The position numbers and the translations under genes are program-made. Shown here piece after piece: positions 44,791 to 53,034 of a stretch of DNA of 64,000 nt (position 1 is the stretch's first letter; every line of letters starts with the position of its first letter). Source of the DNA: Bradyrhizobium sp. CCGE-LA001 (lineage in GTDB: Bacteria > Pseudomonadota > Alphaproteobacteria > Rhizobiales > Xanthobacteraceae); contig NZ_CP013949.1 of assembly GCF_000296215.2 (NCBI RefSeq), forward strand, positions 7,769,500 through 7,833,499. The letters are read 5' to 3'. The notes beneath the pieces were generated by a model. That model was not told the origin of the DNA and ran no database searches. It worked only from the letters and a program-made list of their open reading frames with translations.

Positions 44791-46266
44791 GTGACTCAAC
44801 TCAACATGCATTTCTCCGAGGACGAGCAGTCCCGGAAGGTACGGAATGGTGCGCTCGCCGCGGTCGTCACGCAGGTCGTGCGTCTTGCGACACAGACCGG
44901 ATCCGTGATCCTGCTCTCGCGCCTGCTGACGCCGGTCGACTTCGGTACTTACGCGATGGCCTCGCCGGTGCTCGCCTTCGCGGTGCTGTTCCAGGATCTC
45001 GGCCTTGGACACGCGACCGTACAGAAGGACGAATTGACCCAGACCGAATTGAGCGCGCTGTTCTGGGTGAACCTCTCGGTCGGCGCGGCCCTGGCCGTCA
45101 CCCAGGTGGCGCTATCGCCGCTCATCGCCAGGTTCTACAGCGTGCCGAATCTCGCTCCACTGACCTCGGGCATGAGTGTCACCTTGCTGCTCAGCGGCGC
45201 CGACGTCCAGCATCTGTCGTTGCTGACGCGCCAGATGAGGTTCTGGACGCTGGCAGGCCTGGAATCCGCGGCCGCACTGACCGGACTACTGACCTCGGTC
45301 GTGGTCGCGCTGGTCTATCACAGCTATTGGGCCATCCTCGCCGGCAGCCTGGCATCGGGTCTGGTGCTCGCAGGCGGCGCCTGGCTGAGTTCGGGGTGGT
45401 TGCCGTCGAGGCCCGGCTCGATCAGAGCCGCACGCGACATGCTGACCTTCGGGCTCGGCGTGACCGGTTACAATTTCGCGGAGTTCCTCTCCCGCAACAC
45501 AGATGGGGTGCTGATCGGCAAAGTCTGGGGTACAGCCTCGCTCGGCGCCTATAACCGCGCTTACCGACTCCTGCTGTTTCCCCTTCAGCAAGTCAGCAAC
45601 CCAATGGTGCGGATCATGCTGCCGACATTGTCGGGCCTGCTGAAGGAGCCTGAACGCTATCGGGAGTCGTTTCGTCGCGCCGTGCTGCCGGCGTTCCTCC
45701 TCGTGCTGCCTGGCGTCGCCTTCATGATCGCCTGCGCCGACACGCTCGTCGAAACTCTGCTGGGAGACCAATGGAGAGAGGCGGCGCCGATCTTCGTCGC
45801 GCTCAGCATTGCCGGCCTGCTACAGACCAGCAACAGCCCCGCCACCTGGCTGTTCCTCAGTCAGGGCCGCGCCAAGGAATACATGCGCTGGGGCCTGTTC
45901 AATGTCTCAACGTCGATTGCAGCCTTCATCTGTGGCCTGCCGTTCGGACCGGTCGGCGTCGCCAGCGCATATTCGATCAGCGAGTGCATACGCACACCCA
46001 TTCTGTGGTGGCTGATCGGACGAAACGGCCCCGTGCGCCATCGAGACCTCATGAAAGTGATCGGGCCTCATCTCGCCGGTGCCCTGGCGTCAGTCGGAGC
46101 TGCGTGTCTGCTCCATCGCTGGCTGCTCGCGCGTTCGATCGGCGGGATACCCGATTTGGCAGCCTGCTTCGGCCTGTCGTATGCCGTCTCGCTCACGATC
46201 GTCGCACTGTTTCCGGCCAGTCGCGGAGAAATGCGGCGCTACGCACAAAGCATTCGTGGCGGGTAA
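44791..46266 (+). CDS. Polysaccharide flippase, MOP/WzxC-like
   Basis: A 491-residue membrane protein with about 12-14 helices of the MOP exporter superfamily. It resembles WzxC and related lipopolysaccharide biosynthesis proteins: LLSRLLTPVDFGTYAMASPVL near the start, ATVQKDELTQTELSALFWVN, NRAYRLLLFPLQQVSNPMVRIMLPTLS and a GPVGVASAYSISECIRTPILWW helix. It would flip lipid-linked sugar units across the inner membrane for exopolysaccharide or O-antigen. The start is GTG at 44791 with a GAGGAG site. No glycosyltransferase or polymerase gene is near, so it is not in a classical polysaccharide cluster. Confidence 0.86.
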   Translation: MTQLNMHFSEDEQSRKVRNGALAAVVTQVVRLATQTGSVILLSRLLTPVDFGTYAMASPVLAFAVLFQDLGLGHATVQKDELTQTELSALFWVNLSVGAALAVTQVALSPLIARFYSVPNLAPLTSGMSVTLLLSGADVQHLSLLTRQMRFWTLAGLESAAALTGLLTSVVVALVYHSYWAILAGSLASGLVLAGGAWLSSGWLPSRPGSIRAARDMLTFGLGVTGYNFAEFLSRNTDGVLIGKVWGTASLGAYNRAYRLLLFPLQQVSNPMVRIMLPTLSGLLKEPERYRESFRRAVLPAFLLVLPGVAFMIACADTLVETLLGDQWREAAPIFVALSIAGLLQTSNSPATWLFLSQGRAKEYMRWGLFNVSTSIAAFICGLPFGPVGVASAYSISECIRTPILWWLIGRNGPVRHRDLMKVIGPHLAGALASVGAACLLHRWLLARSIGGIPDLAACFGLSYAVSLTIVALFPASRGEMRRYAQSIRGG

Positions 46267-46416
46267 TGCGATCGGCGCCGGATCGTTCGCAAGGCAGCGG
46301 ATCTGATTGCCACGTCTCTGATTGCCACGCCGCGAATCATGCCATGGACGCGCGCCACGGGAGTGATCCGTATGTCACCGTGGCGCACGTGTCTCGAAAC
46401 GCCCCGTTTTGGGGGC

Positions 46417-46710
46417 TCAATGCCTCACTTGCTCGAACACGACGACCACGCCGGTCGGCTCGGGCTCGTGCGCCATCAGGCGCGTCAGGTCGGAATCGCC
46501 CCAATCGGCGAGACTGACGACCTCGCCGCTCTGACGGTCAGTGCCGAGCGACGGTGTGGGCTCGAGGACCTTGAGGCCCATCTCGTCGACGAAGAAAGTG
46601 TGCTCGCCGAACATGCTGTTGAGCTGCGGCATGGCCGGATGTTCGTCGGGCAGCACCTGAGCGCCGAGTTGGTTGACGGTCTGCTTCACCTGTTCGGATG
46701 TGAGCTTCAT
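46417..46710 (-). CDS. Conserved hypothetical protein, 97 residues
   Basis: A small acidic cytoplasmic protein that I cannot place in a named family. It begins MKLTSEQVKQTVNQLGAQVL and contains MPQLNSMFGEHTFFVDEMGLKVLE, which suggests a compact alpha/beta fold. The start at 46710 has a GGAGC site. Length and codon use fit a genuine core gene. It converges with the flippase gene and lies alone. Confidence 0.72.
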   Translation of the reverse strand: MKLTSEQVKQTVNQLGAQVLPDEHPAMPQLNSMFGEHTFFVDEMGLKVLEPTPSLGTDRQSGEVVSLADWGDSDLTRLMAHEPEPTGVVVVFEQVRH

Positions 46711-46914
46711 GAGCTGCTCCGTTCTGTCACGTCGGGTTTCAGTGGACTGAGCCAGAGCGGGCGTTCCCTGCGCCGATATGCGCCTGGCTCAGACTACCGA
46801 ACAGGTGCTGCGCACAAATGTTCCTGAGAAATCCAATTCGTGATCGCGGGTTTCATCCGCCGCGCTCACGGCACGGGATTGCCACAAGATGCACACGATC
46901 TGCCGAGAGATGCG

Positions 46915-47208
46915 TCAATCTGCAGCTTCGACGATCCGGATGTCGCGATCGGCGCCGTCTCCGAGCAAGTCATGCGCCTTTTGATAGGCCGGGCTCGCAT
47001 ACGCCGCCTTGGCACTCTCGACGCTGTCGAACTCGATGAGAACCACCCGTTCCATCTGGCCGAACTCGAAGACAGCAGCCGGCATTCCGCGCGCGAGCAC
47101 ACGGCCTCCGGCCGCTTCGATCGCCGGACGCGACAGTTTGGCGTAGGCCGCCATGGCATCGGGATTCTTGATGGCGCGGTAGGTGGCAACCCAATAGGCT
47201 TTGGCCAT
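46915..47208 (-). CDS. DUF1330 domain-containing protein
   Basis: A 97-residue protein with the complete DUF1330 fold: AKAYWVATYRAIKNPDAMAAYAKL, then AAGGRVLARGMPAAVFEFGQMERVVLIEFDSVESAKAAYASPAYQKAHDL. It is a clear family member and shorter than the one at 2981-3406. Function is unproven. The start at 47208 follows an AAGGAAAG site. It is 16 bases after the stop codon of the glycosylase gene on the same strand, so the two are probably one transcript. Confidence 0.9.
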   Translation of the reverse strand: MAKAYWVATYRAIKNPDAMAAYAKLSRPAIEAAGGRVLARGMPAAVFEFGQMERVVLIEFDSVESAKAAYASPAYQKAHDLLGDGADRDIRIVEAAD

Positions 47209-47224
47209 TATTGCTTTCCTTGCT

Positions 47225-47917
47225 TCATCGTTGTTCGCTGCTGTTCTCACCGACTGACAATGCGCAGATGCGCGAGAGATGGGTGTAAGGCAGACCGGTC
47301 TCCTCGGCCCAGGCGTTGAACTGCGCCTGCACCTTGGCGAGGTCGCCCTTCGATTTCACCTCTTCGGCGATGTCGAGACCCGCATCGCGCAGGCACGCCA
47401 CGACGTCCTTTGACGTCACAAAACCGTCCCAGCCGACGAAGCGCAGCAGCATCTGGCCAGTGTTGCCGCCGAGCCGGCTGCCGCGCTTGGTGAGGAGATC
47501 GAGCAGGCCGATCTCGTCGGACGACGGCCATTGCGCCAGAAACTTGCCGAAGCTGCCGTGCTGCTTCGCGATCTCCTGGACGAACGCGGCATTGTCGCGC
47601 ACCGACATGATCTTGGCGCCGTTGCGGACGATCCGCACATCGCGCAGCAGGCCTTCCCAATAATCCTCGGGCTGGAAGCTGAGCTTGGCCGGCTGGAAAC
47701 GCAGGAAGGCCTCTTCGAAGCCGCCCCACTTGGTGTCGATCACGCTCCAGGCAAAGCCGGCGCAGAATACCCGCTTGGTCATTTCCGCGAGGATACGGTC
47801 ATCGCCGAGCCTGGCCAGCCGCTTCAGGTCGGGCTTAGCCGGCATCAATGTCTCCAGCGCCTTGGGCCCGCCCTTGCGTTTCTCGGCGCGGGCACGAATG
47901 GTCTTGAAGGGGGGCAT
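47225..47917 (-). CDS. DNA-3-methyladenine glycosylase I family protein
   Basis: A 230-residue protein of the Tag-like glycosylase family, which removes alkylated adenine from DNA. Recognisable parts are MTKRVFCAGFAWSVIDTKWGGFEEAFLRF, where the catalytic-site aromatic and Trp residues lie, DVRIVRNGAKIMSVRDNAAFV and FVGWDGFVTSKDV. It lacks the four zinc ligands typical of E. coli TagA, so it belongs to a divergent subgroup and activity is inferred. An N-terminal basic stretch of about 25 residues precedes the domain. It is the first gene of a two-gene unit with the DUF1330 gene. Confidence 0.8.
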   Translation of the reverse strand: MPPFKTIRARAEKRKGGPKALETLMPAKPDLKRLARLGDDRILAEMTKRVFCAGFAWSVIDTKWGGFEEAFLRFQPAKLSFQPEDYWEGLLRDVRIVRNGAKIMSVRDNAAFVQEIAKQHGSFGKFLAQWPSSDEIGLLDLLTKRGSRLGGNTGQMLLRFVGWDGFVTSKDVVACLRDAGLDIAEEVKSKGDLAKVQAQFNAWAEETGLPYTHLSRICALSVGENSSEQR

Positions 47918-48074
47918 ACGGAGATCCGTGTTGAGGGCGGGCTAGGACATCAGAATTCAACAAAACGGTCCAGTCCCGAGGTGATTGCGCGGAGAAAATC
48001 GACCATGCTGGTCCGCTTCTTGCTTCATGAAGTCCGGAATCCCTGACATTTTCACTCTCTCGCGGACGTCTCCC

Positions 48075-48902
48075 ATGCGCTGCCTGGTCGTGGCCGATCT
48101 GCATTATTCGCTGCCGCAGCTCGATTGGCTGGTCAGCGCGGCCGCGCAATTCGACCTCGTGATTTTCGCCGGCGACGCGCTCGACATCGGCTCGATCGTG
48201 GACTTCCGCGCCCAGATTGTTGTGGTGAAGAAATACCTCGCGCTGCTCGCCGCCCAGACCCGCGTGATCCTCTGCTCCGGCAATCACGACCTCGACGAGC
48301 GCAATGCCGACGGCGAGAAGATTCCGCGCTGGATCTCGGAGGTGCGCGAGATCGGCATTGGCTGCGACGGCGACAGCCTCGTCATCGGCGAGGCGATGTT
48401 CACGGTGTGCCCGTGGTGGGACGGGCCACTGGTCAGGCAGCGCATCGTCGATCAGCTCGGCCATGCCGCTGCCAGCCGGCTGCAGCGCTGGATCTGGGTG
48501 CATCACGCTCCGCCGGTGAATTCACCGACGAGCTGGGGCGGCAAGCGTTTCTTCGGCGACGTCGAGCTGGTGCATTGGATCGCGCAGTACCAGCCATCGA
48601 TGGTGATCTCGGGCCATGTGCACCAATCGCCCTTCATCCAGGATGGATCATGGTACGACCGGCTGGACCGGACTTGGATCTTCAACGCCGGCCTGCAGCC
48701 CGGTCGCCCGCCGACCTACATCGTGCTGGACCTCGATGCGGACAAGGCCTTCTGGCTTGCCGCGGGCGAAGCACAATGGATCGACCTGACTGCGCCGCTG
48801 CAGCGGCCGGCCGCTGCCATCGAGACGCCGCCCGACTGGCTCACATCCTTGGATCGGATTGCCGATCCGAGCCTGGCGAGACCTCCCGCGGCGGCAGGTT
48901 GA
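48075..48902 (+). CDS. Metallophosphoesterase
   Basis: A 275-residue calcineurin-like phosphoesterase. Metal ligands appear in order: DLHY (VVADLHYS), GDALDIG, GNHD (CSGNHDLDE), VHHAPPV and SGHVHQSPF. The protein has no signal peptide. The substrate is unknown; members act on nucleotides, cyclic nucleotides or lipids. The start at 48075 (MRCLVVADLHYS) fits the family N-terminus. Its last 62 bases overlap the 3' end of the convergent cyclic-nucleotide-binding gene, so one of the C-termini must be an unstructured tail. Confidence 0.86.
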   Translation: MRCLVVADLHYSLPQLDWLVSAAAQFDLVIFAGDALDIGSIVDFRAQIVVVKKYLALLAAQTRVILCSGNHDLDERNADGEKIPRWISEVREIGIGCDGDSLVIGEAMFTVCPWWDGPLVRQRIVDQLGHAAASRLQRWIWVHHAPPVNSPTSWGGKRFFGDVELVHWIAQYQPSMVISGHVHQSPFIQDGSWYDRLDRTWIFNAGLQPGRPPTYIVLDLDADKAFWLAAGEAQWIDLTAPLQRPAAAIETPPDWLTSLDRIADPSLARPPAAAG

Positions 48903-49326
48903 CCATGCTCTGGAGCACCTCTCCGACCATGGCCAGCTGCGTGCCGTGGCCGGCATATTGCCGCTTGAGATCGGCCAGATAGGTGTTGGCCGCATTGAGC
49001 CGCTGCGCCAGCATCTTTGCGATCAACAGCGCCACGCCGGGCTCCTTCTCGAGGAACGAGGCGGCATCCTCGAATTCGTAGACGACGGCATCGGTGCAGG
49101 CGCGCACGGTGGCGGTGTGCGGCTGGCCCAGCAGCACCGACATCTCGCCGAGCACCGCACCGGGCTCAGTGACGGTGGCAACCACCATCTCGCCCTTGAG
49201 CACTTCGAGCTTGCCCTGCATCAGCACGTAGAGATGGCCGCTGGTGCCGCCTTCGGTGACGAGAAGCGCACCTGCTTCGACCTGCCGCTCCTTGCCGCCG
49301 CTGCAATAATCCAGAACTGCGCGCAT
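48841..49326 (-). CDS. Cyclic nucleotide-binding domain protein
   Basis: A 161-residue protein made of one cNMP-binding domain (about 5-115) and a helical tail. The phosphate-binding cassette region reads GAVLGEMSVLLGQPHTATVRACTDA, with the conserved Gly-Glu and the Arg in TATVRA. There is no DNA-binding domain, so it is not a CRP-type regulator; it resembles small stand-alone cNMP proteins. The start is ATG 49326 (MRAVLDYCSGG); an upstream in-frame start at 49362 is possible. Its final 20 codons overlap the convergent phosphoesterase gene. Confidence 0.82.
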   Translation of the reverse strand: MRAVLDYCSGGKERQVEAGALLVTEGGTSGHLYVLMQGKLEVLKGEMVVATVTEPGAVLGEMSVLLGQPHTATVRACTDAVVYEFEDAASFLEKEPGVALLIAKMLAQRLNAANTYLADLKRQYAGHGTQLAMVGEVLQSMVNLPPREVSPGSDRQSDPRM

Positions 49327-49457
49327 GTTGCGAACCTCCGCCGCGAGCGGGCAGTAGAGCACGATCCGGGGAGGCTTGCAGCGTTTTTCGAGCGCGGCTG
49401 CTCAGACTTCCTGCAAGCCCGGCCGACGCGCCGGGCAACTCGCGCGGCGGATGCGCC

Positions 49458-50198
49458 TCACGCGCGAGAGAGCGACGGCACCTCGTCGGGCATGATCGCC
49501 TGGAGGCCGCCGAAGCGGCGTTCGCGGCCGTGGAAGGCGGCGAGCGCCTCGGCCAGATCGCCCGCGTCGAATTCGGGCCACATCCGCTCGGTGAAATGCA
49601 GCTCGGCATAGGCGCCCTCCCAGAGCAGGAAGTCCGACAGCCGCTTCTCGCCCGAGGTGCGGATGATGAGATCGACGTCGCGCAATCCGGCCTCGCCCGT
49701 GACGAGCTGCGAGAAGGCTTCGCGGGTGAGGCTGGTCAAGGCCGCCGCCTTCGCCGCGGCGTTGAGGATGGCATCGCGCGCGGAATAGTCGACCGCGATG
49801 CGCAAATGCAGCTTACCGCCGTCGGCGGTAGCTGCTTCGGCACGCGCGATCGCGCTGGCGATGCCGTCGGGCAGGCGGTCGCGGCGGCCGATCACGGTGA
49901 GGCGCACGCCATTCTCGACCAGGCTCTGCACCTCGCTCGAGAGATAGAAGCGCAGCAGCGTCATCAGCGCGGCGACCTCCACCTTCGGCCTGCGCCAATT
50001 GTCGGTGGAGAAGGCGTAAAGTGTCAGCGTGCCGATGCCCTGCTTCGGCGCGGCCTCGACGATGCGGCGGATCGTCTCGACACCGGCCTCATGGCCGCGC
50101 ACGCGCGACAGGCCGCGGCGTGTCGCCCATCTGCCGTTGCCGTCCATGATGATGCCGACGTGAAGCTTGTCGTCGCGGGCCACGAGGTTACTTTGCAT
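49458..50198 (-). CDS. uppS: Isoprenyl transferase (undecaprenyl diphosphate synthase family)
   Basis: A 246-residue cis-prenyltransferase. The conserved start HVGIIMDGNGRWA carries catalytic Asp19, followed by RGHEAGVETIRRIVE, YAFSTDNWRRP and the RTSGEKRLSDFLLWEGAYAELHF block; all signature residues are there. It makes long-chain polyprenyl diphosphate from FPP and IPP. The start at 50198 follows a GGAGA site eight bases upstream. The canonical uppS in alphaproteobacteria lies by frr, cdsA and dxr, none of which are here, so this may be a second copy with another product. It lies downstream of a regulator and a membrane protein on the same strand. Confidence 0.87.
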   Translation of the reverse strand: MQSNLVARDDKLHVGIIMDGNGRWATRRGLSRVRGHEAGVETIRRIVEAAPKQGIGTLTLYAFSTDNWRRPKVEVAALMTLLRFYLSSEVQSLVENGVRLTVIGRRDRLPDGIASAIARAEAATADGGKLHLRIAVDYSARDAILNAAAKAAALTSLTREAFSQLVTGEAGLRDVDLIIRTSGEKRLSDFLLWEGAYAELHFTERMWPEFDAGDLAEALAAFHGRERRFGGLQAIMPDEVPSLSRA

Positions 50199-50228
50199 GA
50201 CAAAGTCTCCGGTCAAAAAAGGGGATGA

Positions 50229-50603
50229 TCAGGTCGATGCGATGCCGAGGCGTCCGAACGGCGGCGCGTCGCGGCCGGCGGCCTTGGCAGCATCGCGCAC
50301 CAGCCGCTCCAGCACGGCGAGATAGTCGAGGAAGCGGCGGCGGCCGGTTTTGGTCAGGCGGCAGGTGGTGTGCGGGCGATTGCCCTCATAGCCCTTGGTC
50401 ACCTCGACGAGGCCGGCCTCCTGCAGCACGGCGAGGTGCCGGGAAAGATTGCCGTCGGTGAGGCCGCAGAGCTGCTTGAGATCGGCGAAGGCCAAGCCCT
50501 TGGGATGCGCCATCAGCGAGGTCATGAGGCCGAGCCTCGCCTTCTCGTGGATCACGCGGTCCAGCCCTTCATAGGAGAAGGGCGCGCTGTCAGACTTCGA
50601 CAT
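50229..50603 (-). CDS. Winged-helix transcriptional regulator, ArsR/MarR-like
   Basis: A 124-residue protein with a single winged helix (GLDRVIHEKARLGLMTSLM, GLAFADLKQLCGLTDGNLSRHLAVLQEAGLVEVTKGYEGNRPHTTCRLTKTGRRRF), the pattern of the transcriptional regulators annotated as winged helix DNA-binding domain (DUF24/HTH_27 group). No cysteine cluster for metal sensing is visible. ATG at 50603 or 50606. Its start overlaps the end of the membrane protein gene by 14 bases, so the two are translationally coupled. The likely operator is the palindrome at 51264-51280, upstream of that gene. Confidence 0.82.
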   Translation of the reverse strand: MSKSDSAPFSYEGLDRVIHEKARLGLMTSLMAHPKGLAFADLKQLCGLTDGNLSRHLAVLQEAGLVEVTKGYEGNRPHTTCRLTKTGRRRFLDYLAVLERLVRDAAKAAGRDAPPFGRLGIAST

Positions 50604-51207
50604 CATGGTCTCCCGACGCGACATATAGAATGGCCGCCATCAGCGACTGCCCGATCACGAAGGGCAGGCCCATGGTCCACGGCGACAGCAGCTTGGTCTG
50701 GCTCGCCAGCGCCACCACCGCGAACCCGGACACGAAATACCAGGCGCCGGCGAGCGCGACGCTGCGCGGCAGCGAGCGGACCGAGGCGAAGATGCCGAGC
50801 GACACCAGGATCTGCCAGAGACCGGGCAACAGCCACAGCGTCTCGGCGGCGAACTTCCACATCACCACCGCGAGCAGCACGCCGGCGACGCCGGCGGGCA
50901 GGAATTGCTCGACCGCCTGGTGGATCATGGCATCGGCGAGGCCCGAATGATGGCGGCGCGAGCGCGCGCGCATCTCGATCCCTATGATTAGCCCGGAGAG
51001 CGCGGCGGCAACGAACCAGCCGATGAAGAAGCTGAGCGGCTCGCCGGTGGGATCGTCGAGCCACCAGAATTGCAGAATAGCGGTGATGAGCGCGACGGCA
51101 CCGGTCGCCGCCATGGTCGCCGGGCCGTAGCCGCGGAAGGCGGTGCCCGCCGCGATCTGGCTGCGGATCGCCACGATGTCGGCCAGCGCCTTGTCGAGAT
51201 CGCGCAT
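50590..51207 (-). CDS. Membrane protein coupled to the winged-helix regulator
   Basis: A 205-residue protein with about six membrane helices: GYGPATMAATGAVALITAILQFWWL, GEPLSFFIGWFVAAALSGLIIGIEM, GVAGVLLAVVMWKF, LWQILVSLGIFASV and more. It begins with a soluble helix DLDKALADIVAIRSQIAAG. I do not recognise a function, but this pairing (membrane protein plus ArsR-like regulator) is seen in other rhizobia. Start choice is uncertain: ATG at 51207 gives this form, and TTG six bases upstream has a better-placed GAGG site. The open frame continues to 51531 over the promoter region, which is not coding. Confidence 0.7.
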   Translation of the reverse strand: MRDLDKALADIVAIRSQIAAGTAFRGYGPATMAATGAVALITAILQFWWLDDPTGEPLSFFIGWFVAAALSGLIIGIEMRARSRRHHSGLADAMIHQAVEQFLPAGVAGVLLAVVMWKFAAETLWLLPGLWQILVSLGIFASVRSLPRSVALAGAWYFVSGFAVVALASQTKLLSPWTMGLPFVIGQSLMAAILYVASGDHDVEV

Positions 51208-51263
51208 CGGCAACGCCAAAACCTCGTTCCAACCGAGCGTTTCCGGGACCGCTCGTCCCGTAA

Positions 51264-51298
51264 CTTTGTATTGCAAAGTATATAGGACTGCAAAGTAA
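51264..51298 (-). promoter_or_regulatory. Candidate operator/promoter of the membrane protein-regulator genes
   Basis: ACTTTG-N5-CAAAGT (51264-51280) is an exact inverted repeat, and TGCAAAGTA occurs twice as a direct repeat (51273-51281 and 51290-51298, 17 bases apart). On the minus strand TTGCAG and TACAAA are 17 bases apart and could serve as -35 and -10. It lies between the divergent membrane protein and protease genes, so it could control both. Confidence 0.6.
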
Positions 51299-51409
51299 AG
51301 GCAAGTCCTCATGCGGGGGCAGACGGTTCGGGCCGGTATGACAACTGGCGGTTGCGCCGCACCTGTCACGGCGGATAGGATGGATCCAAAAGCATTCCCG
51401 GGGGCTGGT

Positions 51410-52651
51410 ATGTGGCTTAGGTCGTTTGTCGTTGTGTGCCTATTGCAGGTGAGCGTCGCTGGATCCGCGCAGGCCGCGGGCCCATTTGGCAGTGTCAATG
51501 TCGGCAACTGGATCGGCGGCGCCTTCAGCAATGATGAGACCGGCGCTTTCTCGCATTGCGCGGCGACGACGCCTTACGCGAACGGCGTCATCCTCGTCGT
51601 GGGCTACAATTCTGTCGGCACCTGGACGCTGGCTTTCGCAAGCCCGAACTACCGCTTCAAGCAGGGCGAGAACGCCGCGATCGACGTCATCTTCGACGGA
51701 CAGGAGCAGGCCCGGCTGTTCGCCACCGCCAATCAGCCGAACATGCTCACCTCCGTGATGCCGCCCAACGTCGTGCGGACGTTTCAGAAGGCGAGCCTGA
51801 TGGTCGCGACGAGCGGCCGCACCGTTTTGAACTTCAACCTGGCCTCGACCGGTCCCGTAGTGACGGCGTTGGCGAACTGCGTTAACAAAGTCAAAGCCGA
51901 TGGGCTCAGCAAGGCTGGTGATTTCGCGAAGGGTGCTGCGAAGCCGGCGGCCACGGCGGACAAGCCGGCGTCACCGCCGGTCAGTAAGTCCACCAAGTCC
52001 AAGAGTGGCACCGGATTCGTGGTCAGCGGCAATGGGCACGTCGTCACGAACCATCACGTGATTGACGGCTGCAGCGACCTCAATGGCAATCTCACGGGCG
52101 AGGCCGCGGTCGCTTTGCGTGTTGTATCGAGCGATGCGACCAACGATCTCGCCCTCTTGCAGGCGCCGTCGTCGGTGGCGTTCAAGGAATTTGCTCGAAT
52201 CCGCGACCGCTCGATACGCTCCGGCGACTCGGTCGTCGCGATCGGCTTTCCCTATCGCGGGCTGCTGAGCTCTGACTTTACCGTGACCACCGGGATCGTG
52301 AGCTCGCTGAGTGGCATGCGCAACGATTCGCGTTTTCTGCAGATCAGCGCGCCCGTGCAGCCCGGCAACAGCGGTGGCCCGTTGTTCGACACCACCGGGC
52401 AGATCGTCGGTGTCGTCACGGCAAAACTCGATAATCTGCGGATCGCAGTCGCGACCGGCAATATCCCCGAGAACATCAACTTCGCCATCAAGACCGGCGC
52501 GCTGCGGGACTTCCTCGACAATTCGGTGGTGCCCTACCAGACCGCGGAGCCCAAGGGCGATTTGAAGACGACCGACATCGCCGCCAACGCCCGGGCCTAC
52601 ACGATGCTGATCTCGTGCAATGCCACGGAACAAGACGATGCGAAGCGGTAG
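51410..52651 (+). CDS. Secreted trypsin-like serine protease with unusual N-terminal domain
   Basis: A 413-residue protein with a signal peptide (SFVVVCLLQVSVAGSAQA). Residues 24-160 form an N-terminal beta domain that I do not recognise (FGSVNVGNWIGGAFSNDETGAFSHC). A Lys/Ala/Pro/Ser-rich linker (160-198) leads to a chymotrypsin-fold protease with His216 (VTNHHVIDGC), Asp246 (NDLALL) and Ser321 (PGNSGGPLF). No PDZ domain follows, unlike DegP. The start is ATG 51410; an upstream in-frame ATG at 51381 would lengthen the leader. It acts in the periplasm or outside the cell. Cys-containing loops suggest disulfides. Confidence 0.86.
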   Translation: MWLRSFVVVCLLQVSVAGSAQAAGPFGSVNVGNWIGGAFSNDETGAFSHCAATTPYANGVILVVGYNSVGTWTLAFASPNYRFKQGENAAIDVIFDGQEQARLFATANQPNMLTSVMPPNVVRTFQKASLMVATSGRTVLNFNLASTGPVVTALANCVNKVKADGLSKAGDFAKGAAKPAATADKPASPPVSKSTKSKSGTGFVVSGNGHVVTNHHVIDGCSDLNGNLTGEAAVALRVVSSDATNDLALLQAPSSVAFKEFARIRDRSIRSGDSVVAIGFPYRGLLSSDFTVTTGIVSSLSGMRNDSRFLQISAPVQPGNSGGPLFDTTGQIVGVVTAKLDNLRIAVATGNIPENINFAIKTGALRDFLDNSVVPYQTAEPKGDLKTTDIAANARAYTMLISCNATEQDDAKR

Positions 52652-52663
52652 GCCGCCATACCG

Positions 52664-52942
52664 TCAGTACGGCGCGACGGCCCGCGCGCGCCGGTGCGGC
52701 GGCGGTTGCGGCGGCCGATCCGGGCCGTAGGCAAAGCGGGGATTGCGGTCACAGAACAGCAGCCGGCCGGAGACGCTGGCTTGGCATTGCTCATAGGTGC
52801 TGTAGGCACATTCGCCGGGATAATCGTATTCGCCGCCCTGGGCGCACCAGGGATAGTCGCGGGCTGCGGCCGGCGTAACGCCGGCAAAGGCTGCGAGCCC
52901 GATGGCAGCCAGCGCCACCAAAACGAGTTGAATCCTGCTCAC
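52664..52942 (-). CDS. DUF3551 family secreted protein
   Basis: A 92-residue exported protein. The signal peptide (SRIQLVLVALAAIGLAAFAGVTPAAA) ends before the DUF3551 core RDYPWCAQGGEYDYPGECAYSTYEQCQASVSGRLLFCDRNPRF with four cysteines. The C-terminus is Pro/Arg-rich. Function is unknown; the family is almost confined to Bradyrhizobium and relatives and occurs in many copies. The GTG at 52942 is preceded by a GGAGGAC site. A paralogue follows at 53035-53304. Confidence 0.88.
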   Translation of the reverse strand: MSRIQLVLVALAAIGLAAFAGVTPAAARDYPWCAQGGEYDYPGECAYSTYEQCQASVSGRLLFCDRNPRFAYGPDRPPQPPPHRRARAVAPY

Positions 52943-53034
52943 GGTCCGTCCTCCAGTGCAACGAGGACAGAGCGCCTCTTTTAGCCAGCTTGCGTCAAGT
53001 CACGTTATCCGGATCGCCGAGCTGGTTCGCCTTC

